DNA of 64,000 bases from Hydrogenispora sp. (lineage in GTDB: Bacteria > Bacillota > UBA4882 > UBA10575): contig DUQQ01000082.1 in the NCBI GenBank assembly GCA_012837705.1, forward strand, positions 62,001 to 126,000, in the 5' to 3' direction. The notes beneath the pieces were generated by a model that ran no database searches, had not been told where the DNA came from, and saw only the letters and a program-made list of their open reading frames with translations. Both the position numbers and the translations under genes were made by a program. Of the stretch, positions 15,905-25,104 are shown piece after piece (the stretch's first letter is position 1; every line of letters starts with the position of its first letter).

Positions 15905-16972
15905 TTAATCCCCTTTATCTAAGCCATAACCGTTTTTTCGATGATCCGTAAACAAACCCTGATATAAGGAACGAATCAGCACACAAAAGATGGGCCCAAA
16001 TAAAAACCCGCCGATCCCCAGGGTTTTAACCCCAATGTACAGTGAGCCCAGCACCAATAAGGGATGGAACCCTAAAGTTGCCCCGACCAGACGAACCTCG
16101 AGAATCTGTCGAACGCCCGCAGTAAAGAGGAAAAGGCACGCCAAATAGCAAGCGTTCCGCATCTGCCCTCCCGCCAGGAGCCATCCGCTCCAAGGCAGGT
16201 AAACCAGGGCCGGACCAGTCAGGGGAAGAAAATCCACAAGACCAAGGAGACAACCGGCCAACCAAGGTTTCGTAAAACCCAATATCGCCAGCCCCGCCGT
16301 GGAAAGCAGTCCTGTGATCGCCGCCAGCAACAGCTGGGTTTTGAGGAAACGCCACCCCGAAACCAAGGTCTGGTGGTGAAGAACGCGGATGGTCTGTTGC
16401 CAGTGGGGAGGGAAAAAGGATAAGAACAATTGCCGGATTTTACGCCGGTCCCGGCTTAGGAAATAGGCGGTAAAACCACTGAGCAATAGGTTGAAGAGAA
16501 AAACGGGGAAACCACGGAAGAGATTTAAAGCCCGGTAAAGAAGGCTGCTGACCGCATTACGGAAATTTTCCATCCACAAACGGTCATAATTCCAAAAATC
16601 TTGCGGCCACTCAAGCCGCGAAGAGACCTCCGTTTTTAATCGTTCCAAACCCTGACCAAGGCGCTGTATCTGCGTAGGCAGTACCAGTAAAAGCTCCTTC
16701 GTCTCCCGATAAAGGCCGGCGAAGAAGAGGGTCAAACCAAGGCCAAGCAAGAAGAGGGTGAGCAGCAAAACCACGATAACCGCTGGTTTCCGCGGTAAAC
16801 CAAACCACCGCCCAAGCAAAGCCACTGGTTTTTCAATCAAGTAGGCAATAAAAAGGCCAAAGCAAAAGGGACTCACCAGGGGAAAAAGGTACTTAATCAG
16901 TAAGAATAAAAAGAAGACACCCAGGAAAAAAACGATATTTAAACGGACTTGTTTCGGAATCGCCACCGCCAT
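15905..16972 (-). CDS. AI-2E/UPF0118-family membrane protein, YtvI-like
   Basis: A polytopic membrane protein (about 355 residues) with the UPF0118/AI-2E transporter pattern: two N-terminal helix pairs, a soluble helical stretch (about 110-160) and a C-terminal group of helices with the PLTGPALVYLPW and GFHPLLVLGSLYIG-type signatures. It most resembles the sporulation membrane protein YtvI, whose molecular role is unsettled; other members export small molecules or antiport ions. ATG 16990 lacks a Shine-Dalgarno, so a start around 16972 is preferred, though still imperfect. It is set between cdsA and dxr, which are neighbours in most relatives, and ends 2 nt before dxr. Confidence 0.8.
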   Translation of the reverse strand: MAVAIPKQVRLNIVFFLGVFFLFLLIKYLFPLVSPFCFGLFIAYLIEKPVALLGRWFGLPRKPAVIVVLLLTLFLLGLGLTLFFAGLYRETKELLLVLPTQIQRLGQGLERLKTEVSSRLEWPQDFWNYDRLWMENFRNAVSSLLYRALNLFRGFPVFLFNLLLSGFTAYFLSRDRRKIRQLFLSFFPPHWQQTIRVLHHQTLVSGWRFLKTQLLLAAITGLLSTAGLAILGFTKPWLAGCLLGLVDFLPLTGPALVYLPWSGWLLAGGQMRNACYLACLFLFTAGVRQILEVRLVGATLGFHPLLVLGSLYIGVKTLGIGGFLFGPIFCVLIRSLYQGLFTDHRKNGYGLDKGD

Positions 16973-17171
16973 CCCACCCTGGTTAAGCATACGTCCGAAA
17001 CAAGTATTTCATGCCCCGTATTTATCTGAAGTATTCGCTCACGCCGATTACCGCCCCTTCCACGCAGCGGCCTTAAAGAAAAGGCGGGTGCGTCGACAAG
17101 GATTAAAGGCCGACAGGAGCCGGTCTCATCAGCGCGTTTCTAGTAGCGGGAGTATCACAGATTGGTCTCTT

Positions 17172-17993
17172 CTATAGTAACAATAAAGCCAGGTAGTATA
17201 CGACCGGTAAGGAAAACAAAGCACTATCAAAACGATCAAGGACGCCGCCGTGCCCAGGGAGAAAGCGGCCCGAATCTTTTACCCCGGCAATCCGTTTCAG
17301 GTAAGAAGCAAATAAGTCCCCGACCTGCCCAGCAAAGCTAGCCAAGACTCCGGTTCCGATCAACCATAAGAGGGGCAGCTTAAAAAAGAGACCCAAAACA
17401 ACGCCGACAAGGGTGCCGACGACTAGTCCACCAGCGGCTCCTTCCATGGTTTTTTTGGGGCTAAGCCGGGGCGCAAGTTTCGTTTTACCCAACGCCGAAC
17501 CGATGAAATAGGCACCCGTATCCGTTCCCCAGATCACCGCAAAAGCATAAAGCAACAATTGCCAGCCATCGGGGGTGTTTAGATTTCGGATCTGGAGCGG
17601 GTAAACAAAGAGAAACCCAGTGTAAAACAGAATAAAAAGATGGCTAATGATCAAAACCAAAGTTGCTTGGGTGATCCCCTTGCCCATACGGAAAAGGAAA
17701 GAGGTGAAAAGCAAAGCATAGACCACTAAAGCTAACCAGCCCCCGCTACTCAAGCAACCACCGTCGGCCGTAGGCTGCCCTCCGATTGCTTCCGCAATGA
17801 ACAGAGCCAGGTTGAAAAAGAGAGCCAGGGGAAGCTGAACATCAATCCCGGTTTTCTTGAAGATTTTGCAAACTTCCACCGTCGCCAGCACCGCAAGGGC
17901 CCCAACGGCAACCGTCAATAATGTTCCGCCCTGGATGACGAAAAAAAGAAAAAGAATTCCACCGGTAATTCCCGATATGATGCGTGTTTTCAC
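17172..17993 (-). CDS. cdsA: Phosphatidate cytidylyltransferase (CDP-diglyceride synthase)
   Basis: Makes CDP-diacylglycerol from CTP and phosphatidate, the branch point to phospholipids. The 273-residue membrane protein has about seven to eight helices and the C-terminal signature region with SYLKRIAGVKDSGRFLPGHG and GVLDRFDS. GTG at 17993 is the start and overlaps the uppS stop (GTGA). It belongs to the pyrH-frr-uppS-cdsA run. The 180-nt gap downstream (16991-17171) shows no feature that I can name. Confidence 0.95.
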   Translation of the reverse strand: MKTRIISGITGGILFLFFVIQGGTLLTVAVGALAVLATVEVCKIFKKTGIDVQLPLALFFNLALFIAEAIGGQPTADGGCLSSGGWLALVVYALLFTSFLFRMGKGITQATLVLIISHLFILFYTGFLFVYPLQIRNLNTPDGWQLLLYAFAVIWGTDTGAYFIGSALGKTKLAPRLSPKKTMEGAAGGLVVGTLVGVVLGLFFKLPLLWLIGTGVLASFAGQVGDLFASYLKRIAGVKDSGRFLPGHGGVLDRFDSALFSLPVVYYLALLLL

Positions 17994-18790
17994 TTTCTTC
18001 TCCCTTCCTTAATTCCCCCAAACCGCCGGGATCTCTTTTTATATGCCGCCAGCGCCGCGCGGAATTCAGCCGGACCGAAATCGGGCCAGAAAGTGGAAGT
18101 AAAGTATAACTCGGTATAAGCAGTCTGCCAAAGCATAAAATTGCTGATCCGCTGTTCGCCGCTGGTGCGAATCATGAGATCCGGATCGGGTTGACCCGCC
18201 GTGAAAAGAAAGCGGGTAAACTGATCTTCCGTGATCTTTTCCGGTTCTAACCCCTGTTCCTGCGCTTTTTGGACCAACCCCCGCACCGCTTGGATAATTT
18301 CATGTCGACCGCCGTAATTAATGGCCAAATTTAAGGTTAATCTTTGGTTCTGTGCGGTTTGGGCTTCGACTTCTTTAATCAACGCCGTTAATTTTGGCGG
18401 CAGTTGGTCAATATTACCAAGAAACCGAATCCGTACTTCCTCATGGTGTAAGTCGGTGGTAACCTCCTGCAAACTTTGGTAAAAGAGGTTCATTAAGAAT
18501 GACACTTCCTGCTTCGGTCGTCTCCAGTTTTCCGTCGAGAAAGCGTACAATGTTAAGTATTTAATCCCCAGACGTACACATTCCTGGGTAATCTCGCGGA
18601 CGATCTGTAGACCGGCTTCGTGCCCGGCGGTACGGGGTAGATTCCGTTTCCGCGCCCAACGCCCGTTTCCATCCATGATAATGGCCACGTGTTTCGGCAG
18701 CCCCGGGTCCCCCGGTTGGATGCTTTGGACCGCCGTCTTGCGCCGAACCCGGTGCAAAATACCCTTTGGGGAAAGGGAAGATAACTTCAA
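17990..18790 (-). CDS. uppS: Undecaprenyl diphosphate synthase (cis-prenyltransferase)
   Basis: Adds isoprene units in cis to give the C55 lipid carrier of cell-wall synthesis. The signature HVAIIMDGNGRWARKR is present at about residues 34-49, with the catalytic aspartate in MDGNGRW, and the C-terminal DLMIRTSGEQRISNFMLW motif is intact. Length 266 includes a 30-residue N-terminal lead that is longer than usual. TTG at 18790 follows GGAGG at 8 nt. It starts 3 nt after frr ends and overlaps cdsA by 4 nt, so the three are translationally coupled. Confidence 0.96.
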   Translation of the reverse strand: MKLSSLSPKGILHRVRRKTAVQSIQPGDPGLPKHVAIIMDGNGRWARKRNLPRTAGHEAGLQIVREITQECVRLGIKYLTLYAFSTENWRRPKQEVSFLMNLFYQSLQEVTTDLHHEEVRIRFLGNIDQLPPKLTALIKEVEAQTAQNQRLTLNLAINYGGRHEIIQAVRGLVQKAQEQGLEPEKITEDQFTRFLFTAGQPDPDLMIRTSGEQRISNFMLWQTAYTELYFTSTFWPDFGPAEFRAALAAYKKRSRRFGGIKEGRRK

Positions 18791-18793
18791 GAA

Positions 18794-19357
18794 CTAGACC
18801 TCCATAATTTCCTGCTCTTTATTGGCGGTTAAAGTATCGATCTCACCAATGTATTTGTCCGTCAATTTCTGGATATCATCCAGACCTTTTTTACTCTCGT
18901 CTTCCGTGATCTCGCCGTTTTTTTCCAGCTTTTTAATGTTCTCATTGGCGTCACGGCGGATATTACGGATTGCAATCCGCTTTTCCTCGGCGTCTTTCTT
19001 CAAAAGTTTTACAAGTTCGCGGCGGCGTTCCTCGGTCAACTGGGGGACAACCAAACGGATGACGTTCCCATCATTGGACGGATTAAAACCCAAGTCCGCT
19101 TTTAAGATTGCCCGTTCCACCTCACCCAGGATCGACTTGTCCCACGGTTGAATCATAATCATCCTTGGTTCCGGTGCCGAAATATTCGCCACTTGGTTAA
19201 GGGGCATCTGGGAACCGTAACAATCCACAGTCACCCGGTCCAAAATGGCGGGATTGGCGCGTCCGGTGCGGATCGTCGCAAAATCGCGTTTTGCCACTTC
19301 GATCACTTTTTGCATCTTTTGGTTGGTTTGATCCCAAACCTCTTTAATGGCTTCCAC
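18794..19357 (-). CDS. frr: Ribosome recycling factor
   Basis: With EF-G, it splits the post-termination ribosome. The 187 residues show the family pattern throughout: [20 protein letters not shown] near the N-terminus and the long three-helix bundle with the [15 protein letters not shown] segment, ending near the usual 185 residues. A GTG start at 19357 follows AAGGAGA at fitting distance. It begins 2 nt after pyrH in the canonical order. Confidence 0.97.
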   Translation of the reverse strand: MEAIKEVWDQTNQKMQKVIEVAKRDFATIRTGRANPAILDRVTVDCYGSQMPLNQVANISAPEPRMIMIQPWDKSILGEVERAILKADLGFNPSNDGNVIRLVVPQLTEERRRELVKLLKKDAEEKRIAIRNIRRDANENIKKLEKNGEITEDESKKGLDDIQKLTDKYIGEIDTLTANKEQEIMEV

Positions 19358-19359
19358 AG

Positions 19360-20082
19360 TTAATCATCTCCTTTAACAAAAGTCCCAATTTTCTCTCCCA
19401 TAACAATTCTTTTTATGTTTCCAACCTCATTCAGGTTAAAGACGACAATCGGAATTTTGTTGTCCATACACAAGGAGGTAGCAGTAGAATCCATTACACG
19501 TAACCGCTTATTCAAAATCTCAATAAACTTCAGATCATCATACTTCTTCGCATCGGGGTTAAGCACTGGATCCTGTTCGTATACCCCGTCCACTTTGGTG
19601 GCTTTTAAAACAACCTCGGCTTCAACCTCAATCGCCCTTAAAGCCGCCGCCGTATCCGTTGAAAAGAAAGGATTACCCGTACCGGCTCCAAAGATGACCA
19701 CCCGACCTTTTTCCAGATGGCGAATGGCCCGCCGCCGGATATAAGTCTCGGCGACTTCCCGCATCTCGATCGCCGTCAGCACCCGCGTGGCTAAACCTAT
19801 TTTTTCAAAGGCATCCTGAAGGGCTAAAGCATTCATCACCGTCGCCAGCATTCCCATGTAATCAGCAGTCGCCCGGTCAATCCCTTGCGAACTTGCGGTT
19901 AACCCCCGCCAAAAGTTCCCACCGCCGACGACCACGGCAACTTCGACCCCTAAATTTACCACCTCTTGGATCTGTCGGGCAATATCCATGACAACTTCAT
20001 GGTCAAGACCAAAACCTTGCTCCCCGGCCAAGGCTTCGCCGCTAAGTTTAAGCATGATCCTCCGGTATTTTGGTGTTTTCAT
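19360..20082 (-). CDS. pyrH: UMP kinase
   Basis: Phosphorylates UMP to UDP; bacterial type, an amino-acid-kinase fold hexamer unrelated to eukaryotic UMP/CMP kinase. The 240 residues include [11 protein letters not shown] at the phosphate-binding start, [11 protein letters not shown] and the [15 protein letters not shown] region near the middle that is diagnostic of the family. It lies between tsf and frr, 80 nt after tsf. Length and context are fully standard. Confidence 0.97.
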   Translation of the reverse strand: MKTPKYRRIMLKLSGEALAGEQGFGLDHEVVMDIARQIQEVVNLGVEVAVVVGGGNFWRGLTASSQGIDRATADYMGMLATVMNALALQDAFEKIGLATRVLTAIEMREVAETYIRRRAIRHLEKGRVVIFGAGTGNPFFSTDTAAALRAIEVEAEVVLKATKVDGVYEQDPVLNPDAKKYDDLKFIEILNKRLRVMDSTATSLCMDNKIPIVVFNLNEVGNIKRIVMGEKIGTFVKGDD

Positions 20083-20162
20083 CCGGCCTTACCCCCAGTT
20101 GAAATTGATCTTCTCGCTCGTCTTAAAAATTCCTGCAAAAAAGGGAACACCAACGGTGTCCC

Positions 20163-21119
20163 CTAAGCTTTGATCTGGGACATAACCTCAGCCGCAAAAT
20201 CATCCGCTCTTTTCTCGATCCCTTCACCCTTTTCGAAACGGGCAAAGCGGACAATTTTAATCTCGCCGCCAAGTTTTTTCCCGGTCTCGGCGACCAATGC
20301 AGCAACCGTCTGCTCATTGTCTTTAACAAAAATCTGTTCTTCCAAGCAGATCTCTTTATACATCTTATTGAGCCGGCCCATTGTGATTTTTTCGGCAATG
20401 TGCTCGGGTTTACCTTCGTTCATCGCCTGGGCAATATAGATCTTTTTCTCCGCTTCGATCAACGACTCCGGCACGTCGGCACGGCGGATAAAATCGGGTT
20501 TGGCCGCAGCAACCTGCATCGCCAGATCCTTCGCTAAAGTCGCCAGTTCTTCCCTGGCTTTCAGGCTGGAATCGCTGACGGCTAGCTCGATCAGCACCCC
20601 GATCTTGCCGTTCATGTGGATATACTCCTGCACAAAACCGTTCTCATCCGTCTGGTAATGGGCAAAGCGCCGGATTGTCACCTTTTCTCCCGTCTTCGCC
20701 ACAAGCTCGGTGACATATTCACCCACTGTTTGCTGGCCTTTAAAAGGTTGATCCAGTAAGTAAGGGGCTTGTGCACCTTCGTCATCCGACGAGACCGCCT
20801 TTGGTGCGTGCTGCGTTATGTGTTCAGCCAATTCCTGAACGAAACGGTTAAAGTCCTCAGTTTTCGCCACAAAGTCGGTTTCACAGTTTACTTCCACTAG
20901 GGCCCCGTTGGTCCGGTCCGTATTAACAAAGGAACCCACCGAACCGTCGGCCGCAACCCGTCCTGCTTTCTTCGCCGCAGAGGCCAATCCTTTTTCGCGC
21001 AGATACTCGACGGCTTTTTCGAGATCACCGTTATTCTCTTTCAGCGCACGTTTACAATCCATGATCCCAGCTCCGGTCCTTTCCCGAAGCTCTTTCACCA
21101 TAGAAGCGGTGATTTCCAT
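20163..21119 (-). CDS. tsf: Elongation factor Ts
   Basis: The nucleotide-exchange factor for EF-Tu. The N-terminal UBA-like domain with VKELRERTGAGIMDCKRAL is followed by a complete core with two dimerisation-type subdomains; TDFVAKTEDFNRFV is the second family signature. With ATG 21119, after a GGAAGGG site, it has about 318 residues, longer than the roughly 215 of short thermophile versions and slightly longer than the roughly 290 of Bacillus. An upstream in-frame ATG at 21137 has poorer spacing. It follows rpsB after a 297-nt structured gap. Confidence 0.96.
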   Translation of the reverse strand: MEITASMVKELRERTGAGIMDCKRALKENNGDLEKAVEYLREKGLASAAKKAGRVAADGSVGSFVNTDRTNGALVEVNCETDFVAKTEDFNRFVQELAEHITQHAPKAVSSDDEGAQAPYLLDQPFKGQQTVGEYVTELVAKTGEKVTIRRFAHYQTDENGFVQEYIHMNGKIGVLIELAVSDSSLKAREELATLAKDLAMQVAAAKPDFIRRADVPESLIEAEKKIYIAQAMNEGKPEHIAEKITMGRLNKMYKEICLEEQIFVKDNEQTVAALVAETGKKLGGEIKIVRFARFEKGEGIEKRADDFAAEVMSQIKA

Positions 21120-21263
21120 ACTATCCCTTCCTTTCACCGATTTTTTTCTCCCCGTGTGGTCTTCTCCACCCTATTATCCCCATTCATAGCCATCGCTGAC
21201 GCCAACTGCCTTAAGATTGCCCCGGGAAAAATCCCAGCAGGTACCGTAAACAGCGCTGAGGTG

Positions 21264-21337
21264 CCTTTTGTTGTTGTCCCTGCCGGCCAAGATCGGCGGT
21301 GGCGAAGGGATTTATAAAAAGCCGGGAACAACAAAGG
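21264..21337. repeat. Imperfect long inverted repeat in the rpsB-tsf gap
   Basis: CCTTTTGTTGTTGTCCC (21264-21280) is matched by GGGAACAACAAAGG (21324-21337); the interior holds a further GCCG/CGGC pairing. It lies in the leader of tsf and could fold as an RNA hairpin. Nothing else is recognisable in 21120-21260. Confidence 0.45.
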
Positions 21338-21368
21338 AAGCAGAGGAGACAACGGGCAAATTAGTTTG

Positions 21369-21415
21369 AAAAAAGGGGGAGGGAAGGCTTTATAACCCCG
21401 CCGCTCACCCCTTTT
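21369..21415 (-). terminator. Attenuator-like hairpin between rpsB and tsf
   Basis: Immediately after the rpsB stop, on the minus strand, AAAAGGGG is followed by a roughly 30-nt arm and CCCCTTTTTT. The stem plus T-run is terminator-like. In E. coli rpsB-tsf also has an internal partial terminator that lowers tsf expression; a similar role here is inference. Confidence 0.5.
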
Positions 21416-21416
21416 G

Positions 21417-22220
21417 TTAATTTTCGGCCGAGACCGGTTCTTCCTCGGTTTGGACGTCCTCTTCACCAGCTTCCACTGGTTCCTCTTCCGCTGCCGCCTC
21501 GGCACCTTCACCGGCGGGTTCCCCTTCGGAGAGCTGTTCGCCCTGACGGCCTTCGATTACGGCGTCGGCAATCGTCGCCGAAAGCAGCCGCACAGCCCGA
21601 ATGGCATCATCGTTGCCCGGGATCACATAATCGATCTCATCCGGATCACAGTTGGTGTCGACAATCGCCACAATCGGAATATTTAACTTCCGTGCCTCGG
21701 CGATGGCAATCCGTTCTTTCCGCGGATCAACGACAAAAAGGGCATCCGGCAACCGGTTCATCTCTTTAACACCGCTCAGGAACTTCTCCAGTCTTTCCCG
21801 CTCTTTTTCCAACTGGAGTACTTCCTTCTTCGGAAGCACGGTGAAGGAACCATCCTCCGCCATCTGTTCAATCTTTTTCAGCCTTTCGACCCGCGAACGA
21901 ATGGTCGCGAAGTTGGTCAGCATGCCGCCCAACCAACGTTGGGACACATAGAACATGTCACAACGGGTCGCCTCTTCACGGATGGCTTCCTGCGCTTGCT
22001 TTTTCGTCCCGACGAACAAGACGGTGCCGCCGTTTGCAACAGTCTCCCGGATGAAATGATAGGCTTCTTCAACCATTCTTACGGTTTTCTGGAGATCGAT
22101 AATATAGATCCCATTCCGTTCCGTAAAAATGTAGGGTGCCATCTTAGGATTCCATCGTCTTGTCTGGTGACCGAAATGAACACCTGCTTCTAACAGCTGT
22201 TTCATGGTAATCACTGCCAC
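21417..22220 (-). CDS. rpsB: 30S ribosomal protein S2
   Basis: A small-subunit protein that joins late and holds S1 or other factors. It opens with [25 protein letters not shown] and carries the second S2 signature region [22 protein letters not shown]. At 267 residues it is longer than most because of a glutamate-rich acidic tail of about 35 residues, common in clostridial S2. GTG 22220 follows GGAGGTGA at 6 nt. It is the first gene of the large cluster and has its own promoter about 120 nt upstream. Confidence 0.97.
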   Translation of the reverse strand: MAVITMKQLLEAGVHFGHQTRRWNPKMAPYIFTERNGIYIIDLQKTVRMVEEAYHFIRETVANGGTVLFVGTKKQAQEAIREEATRCDMFYVSQRWLGGMLTNFATIRSRVERLKKIEQMAEDGSFTVLPKKEVLQLEKERERLEKFLSGVKEMNRLPDALFVVDPRKERIAIAEARKLNIPIVAIVDTNCDPDEIDYVIPGNDDAIRAVRLLSATIADAVIEGRQGEQLSEGEPAGEGAEAAAEEEPVEAGEEDVQTEEEPVSAEN

Positions 22221-22329
22221 AACTGGTCACCTCCTTCCCACTTGGTTTTGCCTCCGCTTCCTTCCTCCCCCCACCAAACCCCTCTTGGGCACCTTGGTAC
22301 GGGTCCAAAAGCGTGTGTAATTTACACCA
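22221..22329 (-). promoter_or_regulatory. rpsB leader RNA
   Basis: The roughly 108 nt between the predicted start and rpsB begins with GTGTAAATTACAC, a small hairpin, and continues G-rich (GGTTTGGTGGGGGGAGG) up to the ribosome-binding site. S2 autoregulates through its leader in several bacteria; that this leader does so is inference. Confidence 0.4.
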
Positions 22330-22335
22330 CACATG

Positions 22336-22364
22336 AGTATATCATGGTGCTTGCTTTCTGGCAA
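22336..22364 (-). promoter_or_regulatory. Sigma-A-type promoter of rpsB
   Basis: Minus strand -35 TTGCCA (22359-22364), 17 nt, -10 TATACT (22336-22341). It lies between the end of the ABC transporter ATPase gene and rpsB. Confidence 0.75.
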
Positions 22365-22376
22365 GCATTTCTTTTG

Positions 22377-23198
22377 TTAATGGCCACCGGGCGCCCCTTC
22401 TTGCCGTCGGTTTAGAGAAAAGTAGAGATACGGTCGGCCGGTAAATGGTTCCGCCCCCACCACCGTCTCCACCCCAAAAACCGCCGTCACGTTCGGGCTG
22501 GAAAGGACCTCCTCGGGAGCGCCCTGGGCATAAATCCGGCCATCCTTGATCATGATCAAATGCTGACAGTAGCGGGCCGCCAAGTTAAGATCGTGAAAAA
22601 CCCCCAGTACGGTCAGGCCTTTGGTCCGGATTAATGTCTGAAGCAACGTACAGATCTCCAAGGTCTGATTCACATCCAGATGTGAAGTGGGCTCATCTAA
22701 AAGGAGGAGACGGGGAGTTTGGGCCAACGCCTGGGCAATCAGAACCCGCTGGCGTTCTCCCCCACTAAGCTCCGTAATTAAACGTTCCGCCAGTTCCCAG
22801 GTGTTCGTCGCCCGCATTGCTTCCCGAACAACCATCCGGTCTTCTTGCCGTTCACCCGCCCACCGCCCTAAATAGGGAAAACGCCCCATCATCACCACTT
22901 CCTGAACGGTAAAGGCGAAGGGCGTCTCCCACTGCTGAGGAACAACCCCCATCAACCGGGCCAAGGCACGCAGCTTAATCCTGGTTAAATCCTGACCCAT
23001 AAAGGTTATCCGCCCTCTTGTTGGGGCCAATGTTTTATTCAGACACTTCAGTAAGGTGGTTTTCCCCGAACCGTTTGGTCCGATGATCCCAGTAAAGACT
23101 CCCGTTGGCACCGCAAGATTAAGATCAGTTAAGATCTGGTTTTTTCCGAAGCAAAAGGAAAGACCCTCCGCCGTAAGGATTGGTTCCGCCGTCTCCAT
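22377..23198 (-). CDS. ABC transporter ATP-binding protein, FecE/BtuD type
   Basis: The cytoplasmic ATPase of a metal-chelate or vitamin B12 importer. Walker A GPNGSGKTT, Q-loop VPQQWETPF, ABC signature LSGGERQRVLIAQALA, Walker B LLLLDEPTSHLDV and the H-loop VFHDLN are all intact. The start is taken as ATG 23198, after AAGGAGGGG; an upstream frame to 23267 would overlap the permease gene and has no ribosome-binding site. About 273 residues result. It is the last gene of substrate-binding protein, permease, ATPase. Siderophore, haem and cobalamin importers cannot be told apart here. Confidence 0.93.
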   Translation of the reverse strand: METAEPILTAEGLSFCFGKNQILTDLNLAVPTGVFTGIIGPNGSGKTTLLKCLNKTLAPTRGRITFMGQDLTRIKLRALARLMGVVPQQWETPFAFTVQEVVMMGRFPYLGRWAGERQEDRMVVREAMRATNTWELAERLITELSGGERQRVLIAQALAQTPRLLLLDEPTSHLDVNQTLEICTLLQTLIRTKGLTVLGVFHDLNLAARYCQHLIMIKDGRIYAQGAPEEVLSSPNVTAVFGVETVVGAEPFTGRPYLYFSLNRRQEGAPGGH

Positions 23199-23211
23199 CC
23201 GTGCCCCTCCT

Positions 23212-24192
23212 TTAGTCCAATGCCGATCGGCCCTTGTGTAATAAATACAGGAAGAATGGCCCCCCAATAAAGGAAGTTAAAACACCAACCGGCAGTTCAA
23301 CCGGGGAGAGTAAAGTCCGGGCCAGTGTATCAGCGAGTAGAAGCAATAAACCACCGGCCAAAGCAGAAGCCGGAAGCAAGGAGCGGTGGTCAGGGCCGAT
23401 CAGGAGGCGGACAATATGGGGTGCCACCATCCCAATAAAACCGATGGCGCCACTGACACTGACTGCGGCCGCCACTAAAACAGAGGCTGTGATCACGATC
23501 CGCCGCTGAAATTGCTCAACGGCCAACCCAAGCTGGTGGGCTTTCTCCTCCCCTAAGAGAAGCAGATTTAGCTGCCGGGCCAAACTCCAACTGTACAAAA
23601 AGGCCCCGCCGAGATATGGAAGGACGATTCGCACCTCGGCCCAGCGGGCATAGGAAAACCCGCCCATCATCCAAAACATGATCTTTGCCATCTCTTCTTG
23701 GCGAAAGAACAGAAGCAACGAGGTCAGGGCGGAAAAAAAAGCACCCACCGCAATCCCGGCCAGAAGCATAATCGTCAACACCGGGCGTTTCCGCATCCGG
23801 CCTAAATAATAGACGAGGGCTGTGGCCAGTAATGCCCCACCAAAGGCGAAGAGTGGCCGGGCACTCAAACCAAGCGACTGGAGATTTATACCGGAAAGAA
23901 CGGCAATCGTCGCTCCTAACGCCGCCCCAGAAGAGGTTCCCAAGATATACGGGTCCGCCAAGGGATTACGAAACAAACCCTGAAAAAGCACGCCCGCCAC
24001 CGCTAAAGCCGCCCCCACCATTAAAGCCAGAAGGATCCGGGGTAAGCGAAGATCAAAAAGGATTTTACTTTGGAACGAATCGAGGGGAAAACGTATTGGC
24101 ACAGGGCCCAAACTCATGGCAACAAGCCCGGTAAGGACAACACCCAGGATTAATCCGACCATCAGCAGCCGGTATTTAGTAATAACCTTCAT
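23212..24192 (-). CDS. FecCD/BtuC-family ABC transporter permease
   Basis: The membrane channel of the importer: 326 residues with about ten helices. Family landmarks include LRLPRILLALMVGAALAVAG, FRNPLADPYILGTSSGAALG, the GAIGFIGMVAPHIVRLLIGP coupling helix region that contacts the ATPase, and DHRSLLPASALAGG. The ATG overlaps the stop codon of the binding-protein gene by 4 nt (ATGA), and the ATPase gene follows after 13 nt. It works as a homodimer with the ATPase. Confidence 0.95.
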   Translation of the reverse strand: MKVITKYRLLMVGLILGVVLTGLVAMSLGPVPIRFPLDSFQSKILFDLRLPRILLALMVGAALAVAGVLFQGLFRNPLADPYILGTSSGAALGATIAVLSGINLQSLGLSARPLFAFGGALLATALVYYLGRMRKRPVLTIMLLAGIAVGAFFSALTSLLLFFRQEEMAKIMFWMMGGFSYARWAEVRIVLPYLGGAFLYSWSLARQLNLLLLGEEKAHQLGLAVEQFQRRIVITASVLVAAAVSVSGAIGFIGMVAPHIVRLLIGPDHRSLLPASALAGGLLLLLADTLARTLLSPVELPVGVLTSFIGGPFFLYLLHKGRSALD

Positions 24193-25085
24193 TCTTGAAC
24201 CTGTTCCCCAAGGAGGGCCAGATCCTGCAAAGCCGCGATCAACCGGGGGCCCGGCCGGGAAAAGATATCGATATTAATCTGGAAAACCTGGTTACGCTTT
24301 ACAGCGGCCAGTTCCCGGAAGAACGGATCCCGCGCAAAAACTGCCGGTTCCAATTCGGTCAAAATCACCGTCGGGTTTTGCGCTAAAATATACTCCAAAC
24401 CGATCTGGCCCCAGCTAAACCCCAACTCTCCCGCAAGATTCTCCCAGCCCAGGGCGGTGACGGCCTCGTCCAAAAACGTCCCGGTACCCGCGGTCCATAG
24501 ATCCGTCAAATCTGCACCGATGGCGATAAAAACCTTGGCTTTTGGCCCGGAACGCGCTCCCGCCCGCCGCAAGTTCGCAAGGGCCGTCTCAAGCTGAAGC
24601 GCCAATTGCTCCGCAGCCGCTTCGGTAGCCGTTAACCGTCCAACCAAACGGATCGCCGCGCTTAAATCCGCAAAGGAAACCGGATTAAGGGCAAAAGTTG
24701 GGACCCCCAACGCCGTCAAGTTCTCAACCGGATCTTTCCCATTCAGATTACAGGCCAAAACTAGATCGGGATGGAGCGCCAGGACTCTTTCCAGGTTCAA
24801 AGGGGTAATATTGCCGATCTTCGGTTTAGTCTGCGCGGCCTGCGGATAATCACACCAGTCGGTAACCCCCACGATCCGGTCCTCTAGCCCCAAAGCAAAG
24901 AGGATTTCCGTATTTCCCGGCGAGCCGGAGACGATCCGCTTCGGGGCCTGGTTCAGAGTTAATTCCCGTCCAAACTGGTCGGCAAGCTGTAGCGGAAACT
25001 CTCCGGCGCTTATGGTTAAGGCGAAAAGAAGACAAAGTCCGAGCGCTATGCCTTTTCGCATCCCTGTTTTTTGACGCGTCATCAT
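24189..25085 (-). CDS. Periplasmic-binding-protein of B12/metal-chelate ABC transporter
   Basis: The exported substrate-binding component (class III, BtuF/FhuD-like). A signal sequence with basic start MRKG and hydrophobic ALGLCLLFALTISA precedes the mature protein. The family motif region KRIVSGSPGNTEILFALGLEDRIVGV, then PKIGNITPLNLERVLALHPDLVL, is typical of BtuF-like proteins. No lipobox cysteine follows the signal helix, so it may be secreted or anchored differently. The start is one of two tandem ATGs at 25085/25082 after GGGGG; a longer frame would overlap the neighbour. The close relation to BtuF suggests cobalamin or another corrinoid, without proof. Confidence 0.9.
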   Translation of the reverse strand: MMTRQKTGMRKGIALGLCLLFALTISAGEFPLQLADQFGRELTLNQAPKRIVSGSPGNTEILFALGLEDRIVGVTDWCDYPQAAQTKPKIGNITPLNLERVLALHPDLVLACNLNGKDPVENLTALGVPTFALNPVSFADLSAAIRLVGRLTATEAAAEQLALQLETALANLRRAGARSGPKAKVFIAIGADLTDLWTAGTGTFLDEAVTALGWENLAGELGFSWGQIGLEYILAQNPTVILTELEPAVFARDPFFRELAAVKRNQVFQINIDIFSRPGPRLIAALQDLALLGEQVQE

Positions 25086-25104
25086 CTTACCCCCTTGTCC
25101 ACAG

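Noticed and set aside
16991-17171. tRNA or structured RNA in the cdsA-downstream gap
   Set aside because: No cloverleaf or terminator could be drawn; only short chance pairings.
21134-21511. 125-codon frame crossing the rpsB end and the rpsB-tsf gap
   Set aside because: It is the frame-shifted tail of rpsB running into noncoding sequence, very rich in basic residues.
22377-23267. Extended N-terminus of the ABC ATPase and similar extended frames of tsf, rseP and the binding protein
   Set aside because: The added residues overlap the preceding gene, match no family sequence and lack a ribosome-binding site.
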